Of a stretch of DNA of 23,108 bases, positions 7,271 to 14,617 are shown one piece after another (within the stretch, counting starts at the first letter, position 1; every line of letters starts with the position of its first letter). The stretch is taken from the NCBI RefSeq assembly GCF_900549175.1, contig NZ_URNN01000044.1, positions 1 to 23,108 of the forward strand, given 5' to 3'. A program made the position numbers and the translations under genes. The notes beneath the pieces were generated by a model. It was given only the letters and a program-made list of their open reading frames with translations. It searched no databases and had not been told where the DNA came from. Origin of the DNA: an uncultured Prevotella sp. (GTDB lineage: Bacteria; Bacteroidota; Bacteroidia; Bacteroidales; Bacteroidaceae).

Positions 7271-8302
7271 ATGAAAGATATTGCAAATTATGACCTTACC
7301 GCGCACAACACGTTCGGCATAAAGGCGCGTTGCCGCCGTTTCATAGAGTTCGACACTGTCGGCGAACTGCGTGCCGTGTTGTCCGGTCTGACTGAAGCCG
7401 ACAAGCCGTTGCTTGTATTGGGCGGTGGAAGCAACCTTCTTCTTACCAGGGATTATGAGGGAACGGTTCTTCATTCTGCCATACGCGGAATTGCTGTTGA
7501 CGGCACGGTCGATGCCGCCGCCGGCAGTGTCATGGTGCGTGTGGGCAGCGGTGAGACGTGGGACGATTTCGTTTCGCTGTGCATATCCAAGGGTTGGCAT
7601 GGCGCAGAGAACCTTTCTCTCATCCCGGGTGACGTGGGTGCGAGTGCCGTTCAGAACATCGGCGCTTATGGAGTTGAGGTGAAAGACATTATATATAAGG
7701 TGGAGGCGATGGAGATTTCCACCGGCAATATGGTGTCGTTCGGCGCGGATGAGTGCGGCTACGGGTACAGGCAAAGCCGCTTCAAGAACGAGTGGAAGGG
7801 GCGTTATGTGATAACCCACGTCACTTACCGGCTGTACACGGCATTTGTTCCGCGCCTGGATTATGGCAACATTTGTGCCGAACTTCAGCGTCGGTGCATT
7901 GCCAAACCTACGGCGGAACAGCTTCGCAGCGTCATCGTGGATATGAGACAGGCCAAGTTACCCGACTATAGGATAGAGGGCAATGCCGGAAGTTTCTTCA
8001 TGAATCCGGTGGTGACACGTGAGAAGTATGAAGAGATTGCCGCTGAGTATGGTGATGCCGGTGTGCCTCATTATATCGTTGACGACCGTCATGTGAAGAT
8101 ACCGGCAGGATGGATGATAGACCAATGCGGATGGAAGGGGCGCTCGCTTGGCCGTGCCGGGGTTCATGCCCGTCAGGCATTGGTGCTTGTCAACCGTGGC
8201 GGAGCTACCGGCAACGACATCGTTGCGCTGTGTGAGGCGGTGAGAAGTGACGTGAAGAAGAAGTTCGGCATAGACATTCATCCGGAGGTTAATATCGTAT
8301 GA
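7271..8302 (+). CDS. murB: UDP-N-acetylenolpyruvoylglucosamine reductase MurB (type I)
   Basis: MurB uses FAD and NADPH to reduce UDP-GlcNAc-enolpyruvate to UDP-MurNAc, the second committed step of peptidoglycan synthesis. The 343-residue product has an FAD-binding VLGGGSNLLL motif (around residues 49-58), the ENLSLIPGDVGASAVQNIGAYG loop, catalytic Ser241 in NAGSFFMNP, PAGWMIDQCGWKG, and a C-terminal catalytic Glu339 in HPEV. The length and Tyr-rich insert (GYGYRQSRFK) match the E. coli-like type I. An in-frame GTG lies six bases upstream; I prefer the ATG because homologues start close to NYDL and the ATG sits at a normal distance. It overlaps the next gene by four bases. Confidence 0.97.
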   Translation: MKDIANYDLTAHNTFGIKARCRRFIEFDTVGELRAVLSGLTEADKPLLVLGGGSNLLLTRDYEGTVLHSAIRGIAVDGTVDAAAGSVMVRVGSGETWDDFVSLCISKGWHGAENLSLIPGDVGASAVQNIGAYGVEVKDIIYKVEAMEISTGNMVSFGADECGYGYRQSRFKNEWKGRYVITHVTYRLYTAFVPRLDYGNICAELQRRCIAKPTAEQLRSVIVDMRQAKLPDYRIEGNAGSFFMNPVVTREKYEEIAAEYGDAGVPHYIVDDRHVKIPAGWMIDQCGWKGRSLGRAGVHARQALVLVNRGGATGNDIVALCEAVRSDVKKKFGIDIHPEVNIV

Positions 8303-9060
8303 AAGTGACATTCCTCGGCACCGGGACAAGCAGCGGCGTGCCCACGATAGGCTGCGGTTGTGATGTTTGCACGAGTTCCGACCCGCGCGACACCCGCACC
8401 CGTTGCTCCGCACTTGTGGAGACAGACACCACGCGCGTGCTCATCGACTGCGGGCCTGACTTCCGCCAGCAGATGCTCCGACAGCCGTTTCGGCGTATCG
8501 ACGGCATACTTGTCACTCATGCCCATTATGACCATGTAGGTGGTATCGACGATGTGCGGCCTTTCTGCAAGTTCGGCGATGTGGATGTGTATGCCGACAG
8601 GCATGCCGCCGAAGGGTTGCACACCACCTTCCCGTATTGTTTTGCAAAGGAGAAATATCCCAATATCCCTGAAATAAGGCTCCATGTTATAGCTCCGCAT
8701 GAGCCTTTTGCCATAGGAGACATCGGTGTCCTGCCGTTTGAAGTGATGCACGGACGCATGCCGATACTCGGCTATCGCTTCGGAAGTTTTGCCTATATCA
8801 CCGACATGAAGAGCATGTGCGACGGCGAATTGCAGTATCTTGAGGGTGTGGAAGTGCTTGTGGTCAATGCCTTGCGCTTTGTCAAGGAACATCATTCGCA
8901 TCAGCTTGTGGCCGATGCCGTGGGCTTTGCACGCCGTGTCGGTGCACGCCGTACGCTGCTGATACATTCCAGTCACCATATCGGACGTCATGAAGAGGTC
9001 AACGGAATGTTGCCCGAAGGTGTCGAAATGGCTTATGACGGTCAGGTGCTGTTTGTATGA
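8299..9060 (+). CDS. MBL-fold metallo-hydrolase, PhnP-like
   Basis: A 253-residue metallo-beta-lactamase fold protein whose start overlaps the murB stop codon (ATGA), so the two are translationally coupled. The metal site is THAHYDH (His74, His76, Asp78, His79), with later ligands likely in the HGRMPILGYRF and IHSSHH regions and Asp in the AYITDMKS strand. Near the N-terminus SGVPTIGCGCDVC carries a cysteine cluster like the zinc knuckle of PhnP, a cyclic phosphodiesterase of the phosphonate pathway. No phosphonate genes are nearby, so the name marks sequence type only. The likely reaction is hydrolysis of a phosphodiester, but the substrate is unknown. Confidence 0.88.
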   Translation: MKVTFLGTGTSSGVPTIGCGCDVCTSSDPRDTRTRCSALVETDTTRVLIDCGPDFRQQMLRQPFRRIDGILVTHAHYDHVGGIDDVRPFCKFGDVDVYADRHAAEGLHTTFPYCFAKEKYPNIPEIRLHVIAPHEPFAIGDIGVLPFEVMHGRMPILGYRFGSFAYITDMKSMCDGELQYLEGVEVLVVNALRFVKEHHSHQLVADAVGFARRVGARRTLLIHSSHHIGRHEEVNGMLPEGVEMAYDGQVLFV

Positions 9061-9099
9061 AATGTCTGGCGTCGCAGGCTAAAGGTAATCGTGGTATGG

Positions 9100-9405
9100 T
9101 TATTTCTTTTTCCTTCTGAAAAGTCTGTCGTACTGTTTCATAAGCTTGCGTGCGAGCATGAAGGCATCAAAAGCCATGACGCTTTTGCTTATGATGCCGG
9201 CAATGAGTTCGCCTCTGCTGCTTTCTTTCTTCTCGGTGAACAGCCCGTGCCATATATTTTCTATCGTTTCCGACTTGCCGCGAATCTCTTCACGCAGTGC
9301 GTTCTTGCGCATTTCCAGTTCTTCGAGTGAGTTGAAACTGTATTTATTGTCTGTTACCATGTCTTTCAGATGTTCCTGTATATAATATAATGTAGTATCA
9401 AACAA
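9100..9405 (-). CDS. Small charged protein, third gene of a YqjDEK-like set
   Basis: A 101-residue hypothetical protein rich in Lys, Arg and Glu. Residues about 26-46 (LEELEMRKNALREEIRGK) look like an amphipathic or coiled-coil helix. A mildly hydrophobic patch at GELIAGIISKSVMAFDAFML may associate with the membrane, and the protein ends in a basic tail (RLFRRKKK). I do not recognise a named domain. It is the last gene of a three-gene minus-strand run after a YtxH-like and a holin-X-like gene, a position comparable to yqjK after yqjD and yqjE in E. coli. A role in membrane or ribosome association under stress is inference only. Confidence 0.75.
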   Translation of the reverse strand: MFDTTLYYIQEHLKDMVTDNKYSFNSLEELEMRKNALREEIRGKSETIENIWHGLFTEKKESSRGELIAGIISKSVMAFDAFMLARKLMKQYDRLFRRKKK

Positions 9406-9444
9406 GATTGTGACTGCCCCGTCCGCATGACTTGCGGAAAGCGT

Positions 9445-9792
9445 TCAGTTCAACAGTATGCCGGTCATGAATCTGATGAGAGGCCTTTCTATAAGTTTTT
9501 TACGGAATATAATCGTCAGCACAATCATCAGAAGGAAGAAGGCGGACACTATGGCGTATGCTCCGGCAATGCCGGTGACGGGAGCCATCCAATATACGGC
9601 GGCAAACGAAAAGTAGAATAGTATGGCTATTGTAAGCAAAAGAATGATGATGGAAAAGATGAGTGCCGTGAGTATCTTTACCATCTTGTCGATTACATCG
9701 AACTTCAGATATTCCTTCTGAAGTCCGATATAATCTTTGAGCACTTCTATCAGTTGTGCTACTGATTCAACGTTTTTGTCGCTTGATAACAT
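9445..9792 (-). CDS. Holin-X / DUF1469-like membrane protein
   Basis: A 115-residue protein with an N-terminal amphipathic stretch (VESVAQLIEVLKDYIGLQKEYLK, which exceeds one motif; key feature is the KDYIGLQKEYLKFDV segment) and two hydrophobic hairpin helices at about residues 39-62 and 70-93, followed by a basic tail (FRKKLIERP). This is the arrangement of the DUF1469 or 'putative actinobacterial holin-X' family, which includes E. coli YqjE. Despite the family name there is no phage context here. It lies between a YtxH-like gene and a small charged protein, and all three are on the minus strand with short spacers (45 and 39 bp), consistent with one operon. Confidence 0.82.
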   Translation of the reverse strand: MLSSDKNVESVAQLIEVLKDYIGLQKEYLKFDVIDKMVKILTALIFSIIILLLTIAILFYFSFAAVYWMAPVTGIAGAYAIVSAFFLLMIVLTIIFRKKLIERPLIRFMTGILLN

Positions 9793-9837
9793 AACTTATA
9801 TATTATGCTCTGTTCTTGTTTCTTGTCTAACTGTGGC

Positions 9838-10050
9838 TTATAAAGACGGCGCAGCATCCTTAATGTCATCCACCAAGTCGCCCACTTCCTTGCGTGTCAG
9901 CTTGATATTGTGTTTCTGAAGAAAGTCGTCAACAGCGTCTGTAATCTTCTCACGTGTTTCCTTTCCCTTCTCGGGAGCGAGCAACAAACCTACTGCGGCG
10001 CCGGCGATTGCCCCGCCTAAAAATGCGCCAATGTAACCTAAGCTTTTCAT
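9838..10050 (-). CDS. YtxH domain-containing small protein
   Basis: A 70-residue protein with a glycine- and alanine-rich N-terminal transmembrane segment (GYIGAFLGGAIAGAAVGLL, about residues 5-23). The hallmark LLAPEKGKETREKI follows, then an amphipathic helical tail. This is the YtxH/YqjD-like architecture seen in general-stress proteins of Gram-positive and Gram-negative bacteria; the molecular role is not established. It is the first gene of the three-gene run and is transcribed away from the SPOR lipoprotein gene. Confidence 0.85.
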   Translation of the reverse strand: MKSLGYIGAFLGGAIAGAAVGLLLAPEKGKETREKITDAVDDFLQKHNIKLTRKEVGDLVDDIKDAAPSL

Positions 10051-10167
10051 AATTCTGATAATTTAATTAGTTAAACATTCTTTTATTACACGAAGGCCGC
10101 CGCAACAACATCGGTGTTTTGTGTGCCCAAGTCGCTTGCATGGCAACACTTCGACGAATTCGTTGGG

Positions 10168-10175
10168 CAAATGTA
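10168..10175 (-). promoter_or_regulatory. Promoter -7 element of the YtxH-like operon
   Basis: On the minus strand this reads TACATTTG, matching TAnnTTTG. The start site would be near 10163 and the leader about 112 nt, longer than other leaders here. I find no good -33 match, which would suit a regulated promoter. Confidence 0.45.
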
Positions 10176-10215
10176 CGCAATCTTTTCTGAAATAAGGCAC
10201 ATCTCACTATCATTT

Positions 10216-10251
10216 TTTGTTAAAACCCCTGTATTTTCGGCATTTAACAAA
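10216..10251. promoter_or_regulatory. Inverted repeat TTTGTTAAA / TTTAACAAA in a divergent promoter region
   Basis: Perfect 9-bp arms (10216-10224 and 10243-10251) are separated by 18 bp. They lie between the divergent YtxH-like and SPOR gene promoters, about 20 bp upstream of the SPOR -33 box. This could be an operator for an unidentified dimeric regulator. The rest of the 300-bp spacer (10051-10350) shows only the two promoters. Confidence 0.4.
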
Positions 10252-10269
10252 CTTTATGTGCCAACATCA

Positions 10270-10299
10270 TTTGCTTTTGAATGATATTTCGTAACTTCG
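10270..10299 (+). promoter_or_regulatory. Promoter of the SPOR lipoprotein-ruvX-def run
   Basis: TTTG at 10270-10273 and TAACTTCG at 10292-10299 are 18 bp apart. The -7 differs from TAnnTTTG by one base (TTCG). The leader would be about 47 nt. Confidence 0.6.
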
Positions 10300-10350
10300 C
10301 AAAAATATTTTCGAAAACGTAAAGTCTAATTAAATAAGGTATTGAAAAAA

Positions 10351-10848
10351 ATGAAGAAGTACATGGTATTGTGTGCGGGATTGTTTGCTGCGGCAGCCTT
10401 TACCGGATGTAAGTCGAGTGAAAGCGCTTATAAGAAAGCTTATGAGAAGGCCAAGGCGCAGGAGACGGCACAGCAGCCCGTAGAACCCACACAGGCAGAA
10501 GAAGTGAATGTTGTCACCCCTATAGTGGAGAAACCTGCAACAGAAACAACAGTGATAGACAACACAGACAATGTGCAGGTGCGCCAGGAGCGCGTGTCGG
10601 TTATCAGCGGTAGCGGTCTGAAGAGCTTCAGCGTAGTTGTCGGTTCGTTCTCCGTTATAGCCAATGCAGAGGGTCTTTACCAGCGCTTGAAGTCGGCCGG
10701 ATACGATGCACAGATAGCTAAGAACGACGATCGCAACATGTATCGTGTCATTGCGGCTACATTTGACAATAAGGCAGACGCCGCTGCAAGCCGCAATGAG
10801 TTCCGTGCCAAGTATCCCGACGCATGGTTGCTCTTCAACGGTCAGTAA
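10351..10848 (+). CDS. SPOR domain lipoprotein
   Basis: A 165-residue protein with a lipoprotein signal peptide (MKKYMVLCAGLF, lipobox ending FTGC, Cys20). A Glu/Pro/Thr-rich linker (about residues 35-75) leads to a C-terminal SPOR domain (about 88-165, from GLKSFSVVVGSFS to WLLFNGQ). SPOR domains bind peptidoglycan stripped of stem peptides at division sites, so this protein probably localises to the septum from a membrane anchor. I start at the ATG, although an in-frame TTG nine bases upstream is possible; the ATG gives the better signal peptide. It is followed closely by ruvX (22-bp spacer). Confidence 0.9.
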   Translation: MKKYMVLCAGLFAAAAFTGCKSSESAYKKAYEKAKAQETAQQPVEPTQAEEVNVVTPIVEKPATETTVIDNTDNVQVRQERVSVISGSGLKSFSVVVGSFSVIANAEGLYQRLKSAGYDAQIAKNDDRNMYRVIAATFDNKADAAASRNEFRAKYPDAWLLFNGQ

Positions 10849-10870
10849 GCGGACACACATTGATACGATA

Positions 10871-11290
10871 GTGGCACGTATACTTTCTATTGATTACGGG
10901 AAGAAGCGTACAGGTCTGGCAGTCACCGATCCTCTCCGGATTATCGCGGGAGGATTGGCGACTGTGCCTACATCAGGGCTGTATGAGTACCTCTGTGATT
11001 ATGTTTCGCGTGAGCCGGTTGAACGCATTGTCATTGGCAAACCATTGCAGCCGAACGGTGAACCGAGCGAGAATTTCGCGCGTGTGCAGCAGTTTGTCAA
11101 CAGATGGCGCAAGGCCATGCCGTCCGTTCCGATAGAATATTACGACGAGCGCTTTACCTCCGTGCTCGCCCATCGGGCCATGATAGACGGCGGTTTGGGG
11201 CGTAAGGCGCGTCAGGACAAGGCTCTTGTTGATGAAATCAGTGCCACCATCATTCTGCAGGATTACATGAGAGGGCACCCTAATGTGTGA
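10871..11290 (+). CDS. ruvX: Holliday junction resolvase-like RuvX (YqgF)
   Basis: RuvX/YqgF is an RNase H-fold protein linked to 16S rRNA 5' maturation and possibly Holliday junction resolution. The 139-residue product starts at a GTG and begins ARILSIDYGKKRTGLAVTD, with the first catalytic Asp in SIDYG. GKPLQPNGEPSE, YDERFTS (catalytic Glu region) and ALVDEISA (last acidic residue) follow in the family order. Reading further upstream would overlap the SPOR gene for about 100 bases with no family similarity. In many bacteroidetes it sits next to def, as it does here. Confidence 0.94.
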   Translation: MARILSIDYGKKRTGLAVTDPLRIIAGGLATVPTSGLYEYLCDYVSREPVERIVIGKPLQPNGEPSENFARVQQFVNRWRKAMPSVPIEYYDERFTSVLAHRAMIDGGLGRKARQDKALVDEISATIILQDYMRGHPNV

Positions 11291-11354
11291 CGGCATCATC
11301 CTGACAGTACAAAAATATCAGTTTATTTCATATTAACGACAAGCAATCAGAACA

Positions 11355-11918
11355 GTGATATTACCTATATATATATACGGGCAACCGGTATTGAGAAAGG
11401 TTGCCGAGGATATTCCTGAAGATTTTCCGGGATTGAAAGAATTGATTAAGGATATGTTCGAGACGCTTACCGAATCTGACGGAGTGGGTTTGGCCGCACC
11501 TCAGATAGGTAAGGCCATACGTGTTGTGGTCATTGACCTCGATGTTCTTTCGGAAGATTTGCCAGAATATAAGGATTTCCGCCGTGCATACATAAACCCG
11601 CACATCATTGAATACGATGAGACGGAGACTGAAGCAATGGAAGAAGGATGCCTCAGTCTGCCGGCAATACACGAGAAAGTGGTGCGTCCGAAGCGTATAC
11701 ATGTACGGTATCTCGATGAAGACATGCAGCCGCACGACGAGTGGGTGGACGGTTATCTCGCCCGTGTCATGCAGCACGAGTTCGACCATCTTGACGGAAA
11801 GGTGTTCATCGACCGCATATCGTCATTGCGCAAGCAGTTGATAAAGAGCAAGCTCCGCTCCCTGCTTCAGGGCCGGTTCCGTTGCGGATACAAGACCAAG
11901 GCGGCGGTCAGGAGGTAG
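11355..11918 (+). CDS. def: Peptide deformylase
   Basis: Removes the N-formyl group from nascent proteins. All three signatures are present: GVGLAAPQIG (residues 43-52, Gln50), EGCLSLP (metal ligand Cys99) and HEFDH (His141 and His145 as ligands, Glu142 catalytic), so the metal site is intact. The 187-residue length is normal. The start codon is GTG: no in-frame ATG precedes the conserved LPIYIYGQPVLRKVA start. It follows ruvX by 64 bp and probably shares its transcript. Confidence 0.96.
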   Translation: MILPIYIYGQPVLRKVAEDIPEDFPGLKELIKDMFETLTESDGVGLAAPQIGKAIRVVVIDLDVLSEDLPEYKDFRRAYINPHIIEYDETETEAMEEGCLSLPAIHEKVVRPKRIHVRYLDEDMQPHDEWVDGYLARVMQHEFDHLDGKVFIDRISSLRKQLIKSKLRSLLQGRFRCGYKTKAAVRR

Positions 11919-12019
11919 GATTTGTGTGTACAGGGCTCGTAAGTGCAGAGGTATGAGTGCTGGGTAATGATGTCTGATTGCCTGAACTTCATCACTCTCT
12001 TAACAGAAAACGAAGTTTT

Positions 12020-13981
12020 ATGCGTAGAAAGATTGTAAGTCTGATAACAACATTCATTCCGGTTGTCTGCATTGCACAGTTCAATACCGACCGCTTGGTG
12101 ACGATAGGGCGCAGTGCGCTTTATTACGAAGACTACGTTCTTTCCATGCAATATTTCAACCAGGCCATCAGTGCCAAGCCCTATCTTTACGAGCCGTGGT
12201 TCTTCCGCGGCGTGGCAAAGTATTACCTCGACGACTATGTTGGTGCCGAGAATGACTGTTCGGAGGCCATCAAACGCAACCCGTATGTGGTGAACATCTA
12301 CGAGTTGCGCGGTTTGGCCCGTATCAGACAGAACAAGTTTGACGAGGCCGCGGCCGACTATATACGCGCCTTGAAGTATGCTCCCGACAACCAGAGCCTG
12401 TGGCACAACCGTGTTCTCTGCCGCATACAGCAGAAGAATTTCGGGCAGGCGCATCTCGATCTTGACACCATGCTCACCCGATGGAGCACATACGCACGCG
12501 GCTACTCGATGCGGGCCGAGGTGTATCTGCTTCAGAAAGACACCGTGCGTGCCGTCGAGGCTCTCGACCGCAGCCTCGAACTCGACCCCTACGATGGCGG
12601 CACATGGTCGGCGGCGGCTGTCATAAGCCTGTCGCGCAGCGACTGGCCCGAAGCGGAAAAGCGCCTTGACAAGGCCATTCACCTTGTGCCGAAGCAGGCC
12701 GGCAACTACATTAACCGTGCCCTGGTGCGTGTCAACCGCAACAACTTGCGCGGTGCCATGGCCGACTACGACACGGCACTCGACCTCGAACCCAACAATT
12801 TCCTCGGCCATTACAACCGCGGTTTGCTGCGTGCGCAGGTGGGAGACGACAACCGTGCCATCACCGATTTCGACTTTGTGCTCGGTCTTGAGCCCGACAA
12901 CATGATGGCTTTGTTCAATCGTGCACTGCTGCTTGACAAGACCGGCGACCTGCAAGGCGCCATACGCGACTACACAAAGGTAATCGACAAGTACCCGAAC
13001 TTCTGGACCGGCCTGCATTACCGTGCCGGGTGCTATCGCCGTCTCGGCATGACACGTCAGGCGGAGATGGACGAATTCCGTATATACAAGGCCCGGCTGT
13101 ACAAGTCTCTTTACGGCAAACAGCCGCGCCTTGACAAGGAACAGATGCGAAAACGCAGCGATGCAGACCCCGACAAGTACAACCAGCTCGTAGTGGCAGA
13201 CGAGCAGGAGGTTGAGCACGAGTACGAAAGCGACTATCGCGGACGCGTGCAGAACCGCCGTGCCGACATGGCTTTCATGCCAATGTACGAATTGTCTTAC
13301 GAGCAGCACCGCACGGAAGTGAAGCCGTTCATGGCCTTTGACAGTCAGGTGGAGGCGTTCAACAGCAAGGCACGCCCCGCCGACCGGATTTATGTCAACT
13401 GCGTGCCGGCCAAACTCGACGAAAAGCGCTCTGCCGTTTACTTCTCGCGCATCGACAGTCTGACGTCCGTCCTGTCTTACGGCGACGCCCCGTCGCGTAC
13501 CGCCACATTGTTGCGGAGGGCCGTAGCCTACTCGGTGATACAGAATTTCGAGAGTGCCATAGAAGACCTTTCCGCCGTCCTGCTTGCCGACAGCACATCG
13601 GCGATGGCATATTGGCAGCGTGCCGTATGCCGGTCGAAGATGGAACGGTTTGAGGCTTCGCAGGGTTCAGGCGCCACGGAAATGGCATCGGCGGCGGTGA
13701 CGGCCGACTTTTCGGCGGCCATTGCCCACAATCCGCAGTGCGCATACCTCTATTACAACCGCGGCAACGTGTACGCTTCGTGCAAGGATTATGCGAAGGC
13801 CATCGAGGATTATGGCCGTGCCCTCTCGCTCGACGGCAATCTTGCCGAGGCTTATTACAACCGCGGGCTTGCCTGTTTGCTGTCGGGGCGCACGCAGGAA
13901 GGCATCAACGACCTGAGCAAGGCCGGAGAGTCGGGACTGTATACGGCTTACAGTGTGATAAAGAAATATAGCAAGAAATGA
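12020..13981 (+). CDS. Exported tetratricopeptide repeat protein
   Basis: A 653-residue protein with an N-terminal signal peptide (MRRKIVSLITTFIPVVCIAQ, likely cut after about residue 20). About ten tandem TPR-like helix pairs follow (about residues 22-355; for example YEPWFFRGVAKYYLDDYVGA and MALFNRALLLDKTGDLQGAI). Then comes a charged linker rich in Glu, Arg and Tyr (about 360-420), and three to four more repeats near the C-terminus ending at LYTAYSVIKKYSKK. TPR arrays bind partner proteins; there is no catalytic domain. It is probably periplasmic. The stop codon overlaps the start of the next gene (ATGA), so these two products are probably made together. I do not recognise a specific family. 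Confidence 0.9.
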   Translation: MRRKIVSLITTFIPVVCIAQFNTDRLVTIGRSALYYEDYVLSMQYFNQAISAKPYLYEPWFFRGVAKYYLDDYVGAENDCSEAIKRNPYVVNIYELRGLARIRQNKFDEAAADYIRALKYAPDNQSLWHNRVLCRIQQKNFGQAHLDLDTMLTRWSTYARGYSMRAEVYLLQKDTVRAVEALDRSLELDPYDGGTWSAAAVISLSRSDWPEAEKRLDKAIHLVPKQAGNYINRALVRVNRNNLRGAMADYDTALDLEPNNFLGHYNRGLLRAQVGDDNRAITDFDFVLGLEPDNMMALFNRALLLDKTGDLQGAIRDYTKVIDKYPNFWTGLHYRAGCYRRLGMTRQAEMDEFRIYKARLYKSLYGKQPRLDKEQMRKRSDADPDKYNQLVVADEQEVEHEYESDYRGRVQNRRADMAFMPMYELSYEQHRTEVKPFMAFDSQVEAFNSKARPADRIYVNCVPAKLDEKRSAVYFSRIDSLTSVLSYGDAPSRTATLLRRAVAYSVIQNFESAIEDLSAVLLADSTSAMAYWQRAVCRSKMERFEASQGSGATEMASAAVTADFSAAIAHNPQCAYLYYNRGNVYASCKDYAKAIEDYGRALSLDGNLAEAYYNRGLACLLSGRTQEGINDLSKAGESGLYTAYSVIKKYSKK

Positions 13982-14595
13982 AAAAGAGTATTATACCGTT
14001 GGCCTTTGCGCTCGGCTTGTGCGTTCCGGCCGGTGCCCAAATCCAGGCTCTGAAGGGGCTTGCCTCAATGGCAATACCCAACTCCGGACTTGAAGAGATA
14101 CGCGGTGAGGTGGTCGCCCTGACTGCCGATGTGACGAAAGACGTGGAAACACTGACCGCCGTCAATGCCGGATTTCCGTTCCTTTCCGACTCCATAGACG
14201 TGATGAAACGCCGTGCCTCCGCTGCCGGCATAACCCTTGATGTGCAGATGGGCACCCTGCCGCAGTTGTCGGCCGACGGATATACGATGACTGTTTTCGA
14301 CGAAGAGAAATACAACAAGCTCGGCAAGGTGAAGAAGATGGCCTATCTCTCGAAGGTGCACAAGGCGCTGCGCGGCGAGCATGAACGTTATTCTGCGCTC
14401 ATAAGGGAAGCCGGCGGCAAGACAAAAGAGGTGCTTGACTTCTTCGGACAGACGGACCGTCAGATACGTTCGGCCGAGATTAAGAGAGGCGGTGTGCGCG
14501 ATACGGTGCCCGCACTTGATGCCGGCAAGCGCGTGGCTATAGAGCAGATGAAGAACAAGTTCATGGCCTACGACAGCCGCATCCTCGTTCCTTAG
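13978..14595 (+). CDS. Small exported protein coupled to the TPR protein
   Basis: A 205-residue protein with a signal peptide (MKKSIIPLAFALGLCVPAGA, cleavage after AGA/Q). The mature part is mostly helical and charged, with KMAYLSKVHKALRGEHERYSALIREAGGK forming a likely amphipathic segment around residues 121-150. No named domain, catalytic motif, or cysteine pair stands out. Its ATG overlaps the stop codon of the TPR gene, so it may be a partner or a client of that repeat protein. It is followed within 23 bases by a long inverted repeat array. Confidence 0.82.
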   Translation: MKKSIIPLAFALGLCVPAGAQIQALKGLASMAIPNSGLEEIRGEVVALTADVTKDVETLTAVNAGFPFLSDSIDVMKRRASAAGITLDVQMGTLPQLSADGYTMTVFDEEKYNKLGKVKKMAYLSKVHKALRGEHERYSALIREAGGKTKEVLDFFGQTDRQIRSAEIKRGGVRDTVPALDAGKRVAIEQMKNKFMAYDSRILVP

Positions 14596-14617
14596 AGTAT
14601 TGTATATGCAACTTCAT

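Noticed and set aside
9445..9792. Prophage remnant suggested by the holin-like protein
   Set aside because: No endolysin, structural, integrase or attachment sequence is nearby. The neighbours are a YtxH-like gene and a small charged protein, which points to a stress-type chromosomal set.
10745..10870. Earlier ATG start for ruvX inside the SPOR gene
   Set aside because: The added 42 residues show no similarity to the RuvX family and overlap coding sequence. The GTG at 10871 places the conserved RILSIDYG motif at the N-terminus as expected.
11867..13309. A 480-residue open frame antisense to the TPR gene
   Set aside because: The opposite strand carries a signal peptide, clear TPR repeats and an overlapping downstream gene. 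The antisense frame shows no domain and reflects codon bias in GC-rich genes; the same holds for the long frames antisense to thrS (15296-16972), the EF-G paralogue (20685-22016) and the MFS gene (3931-5085).
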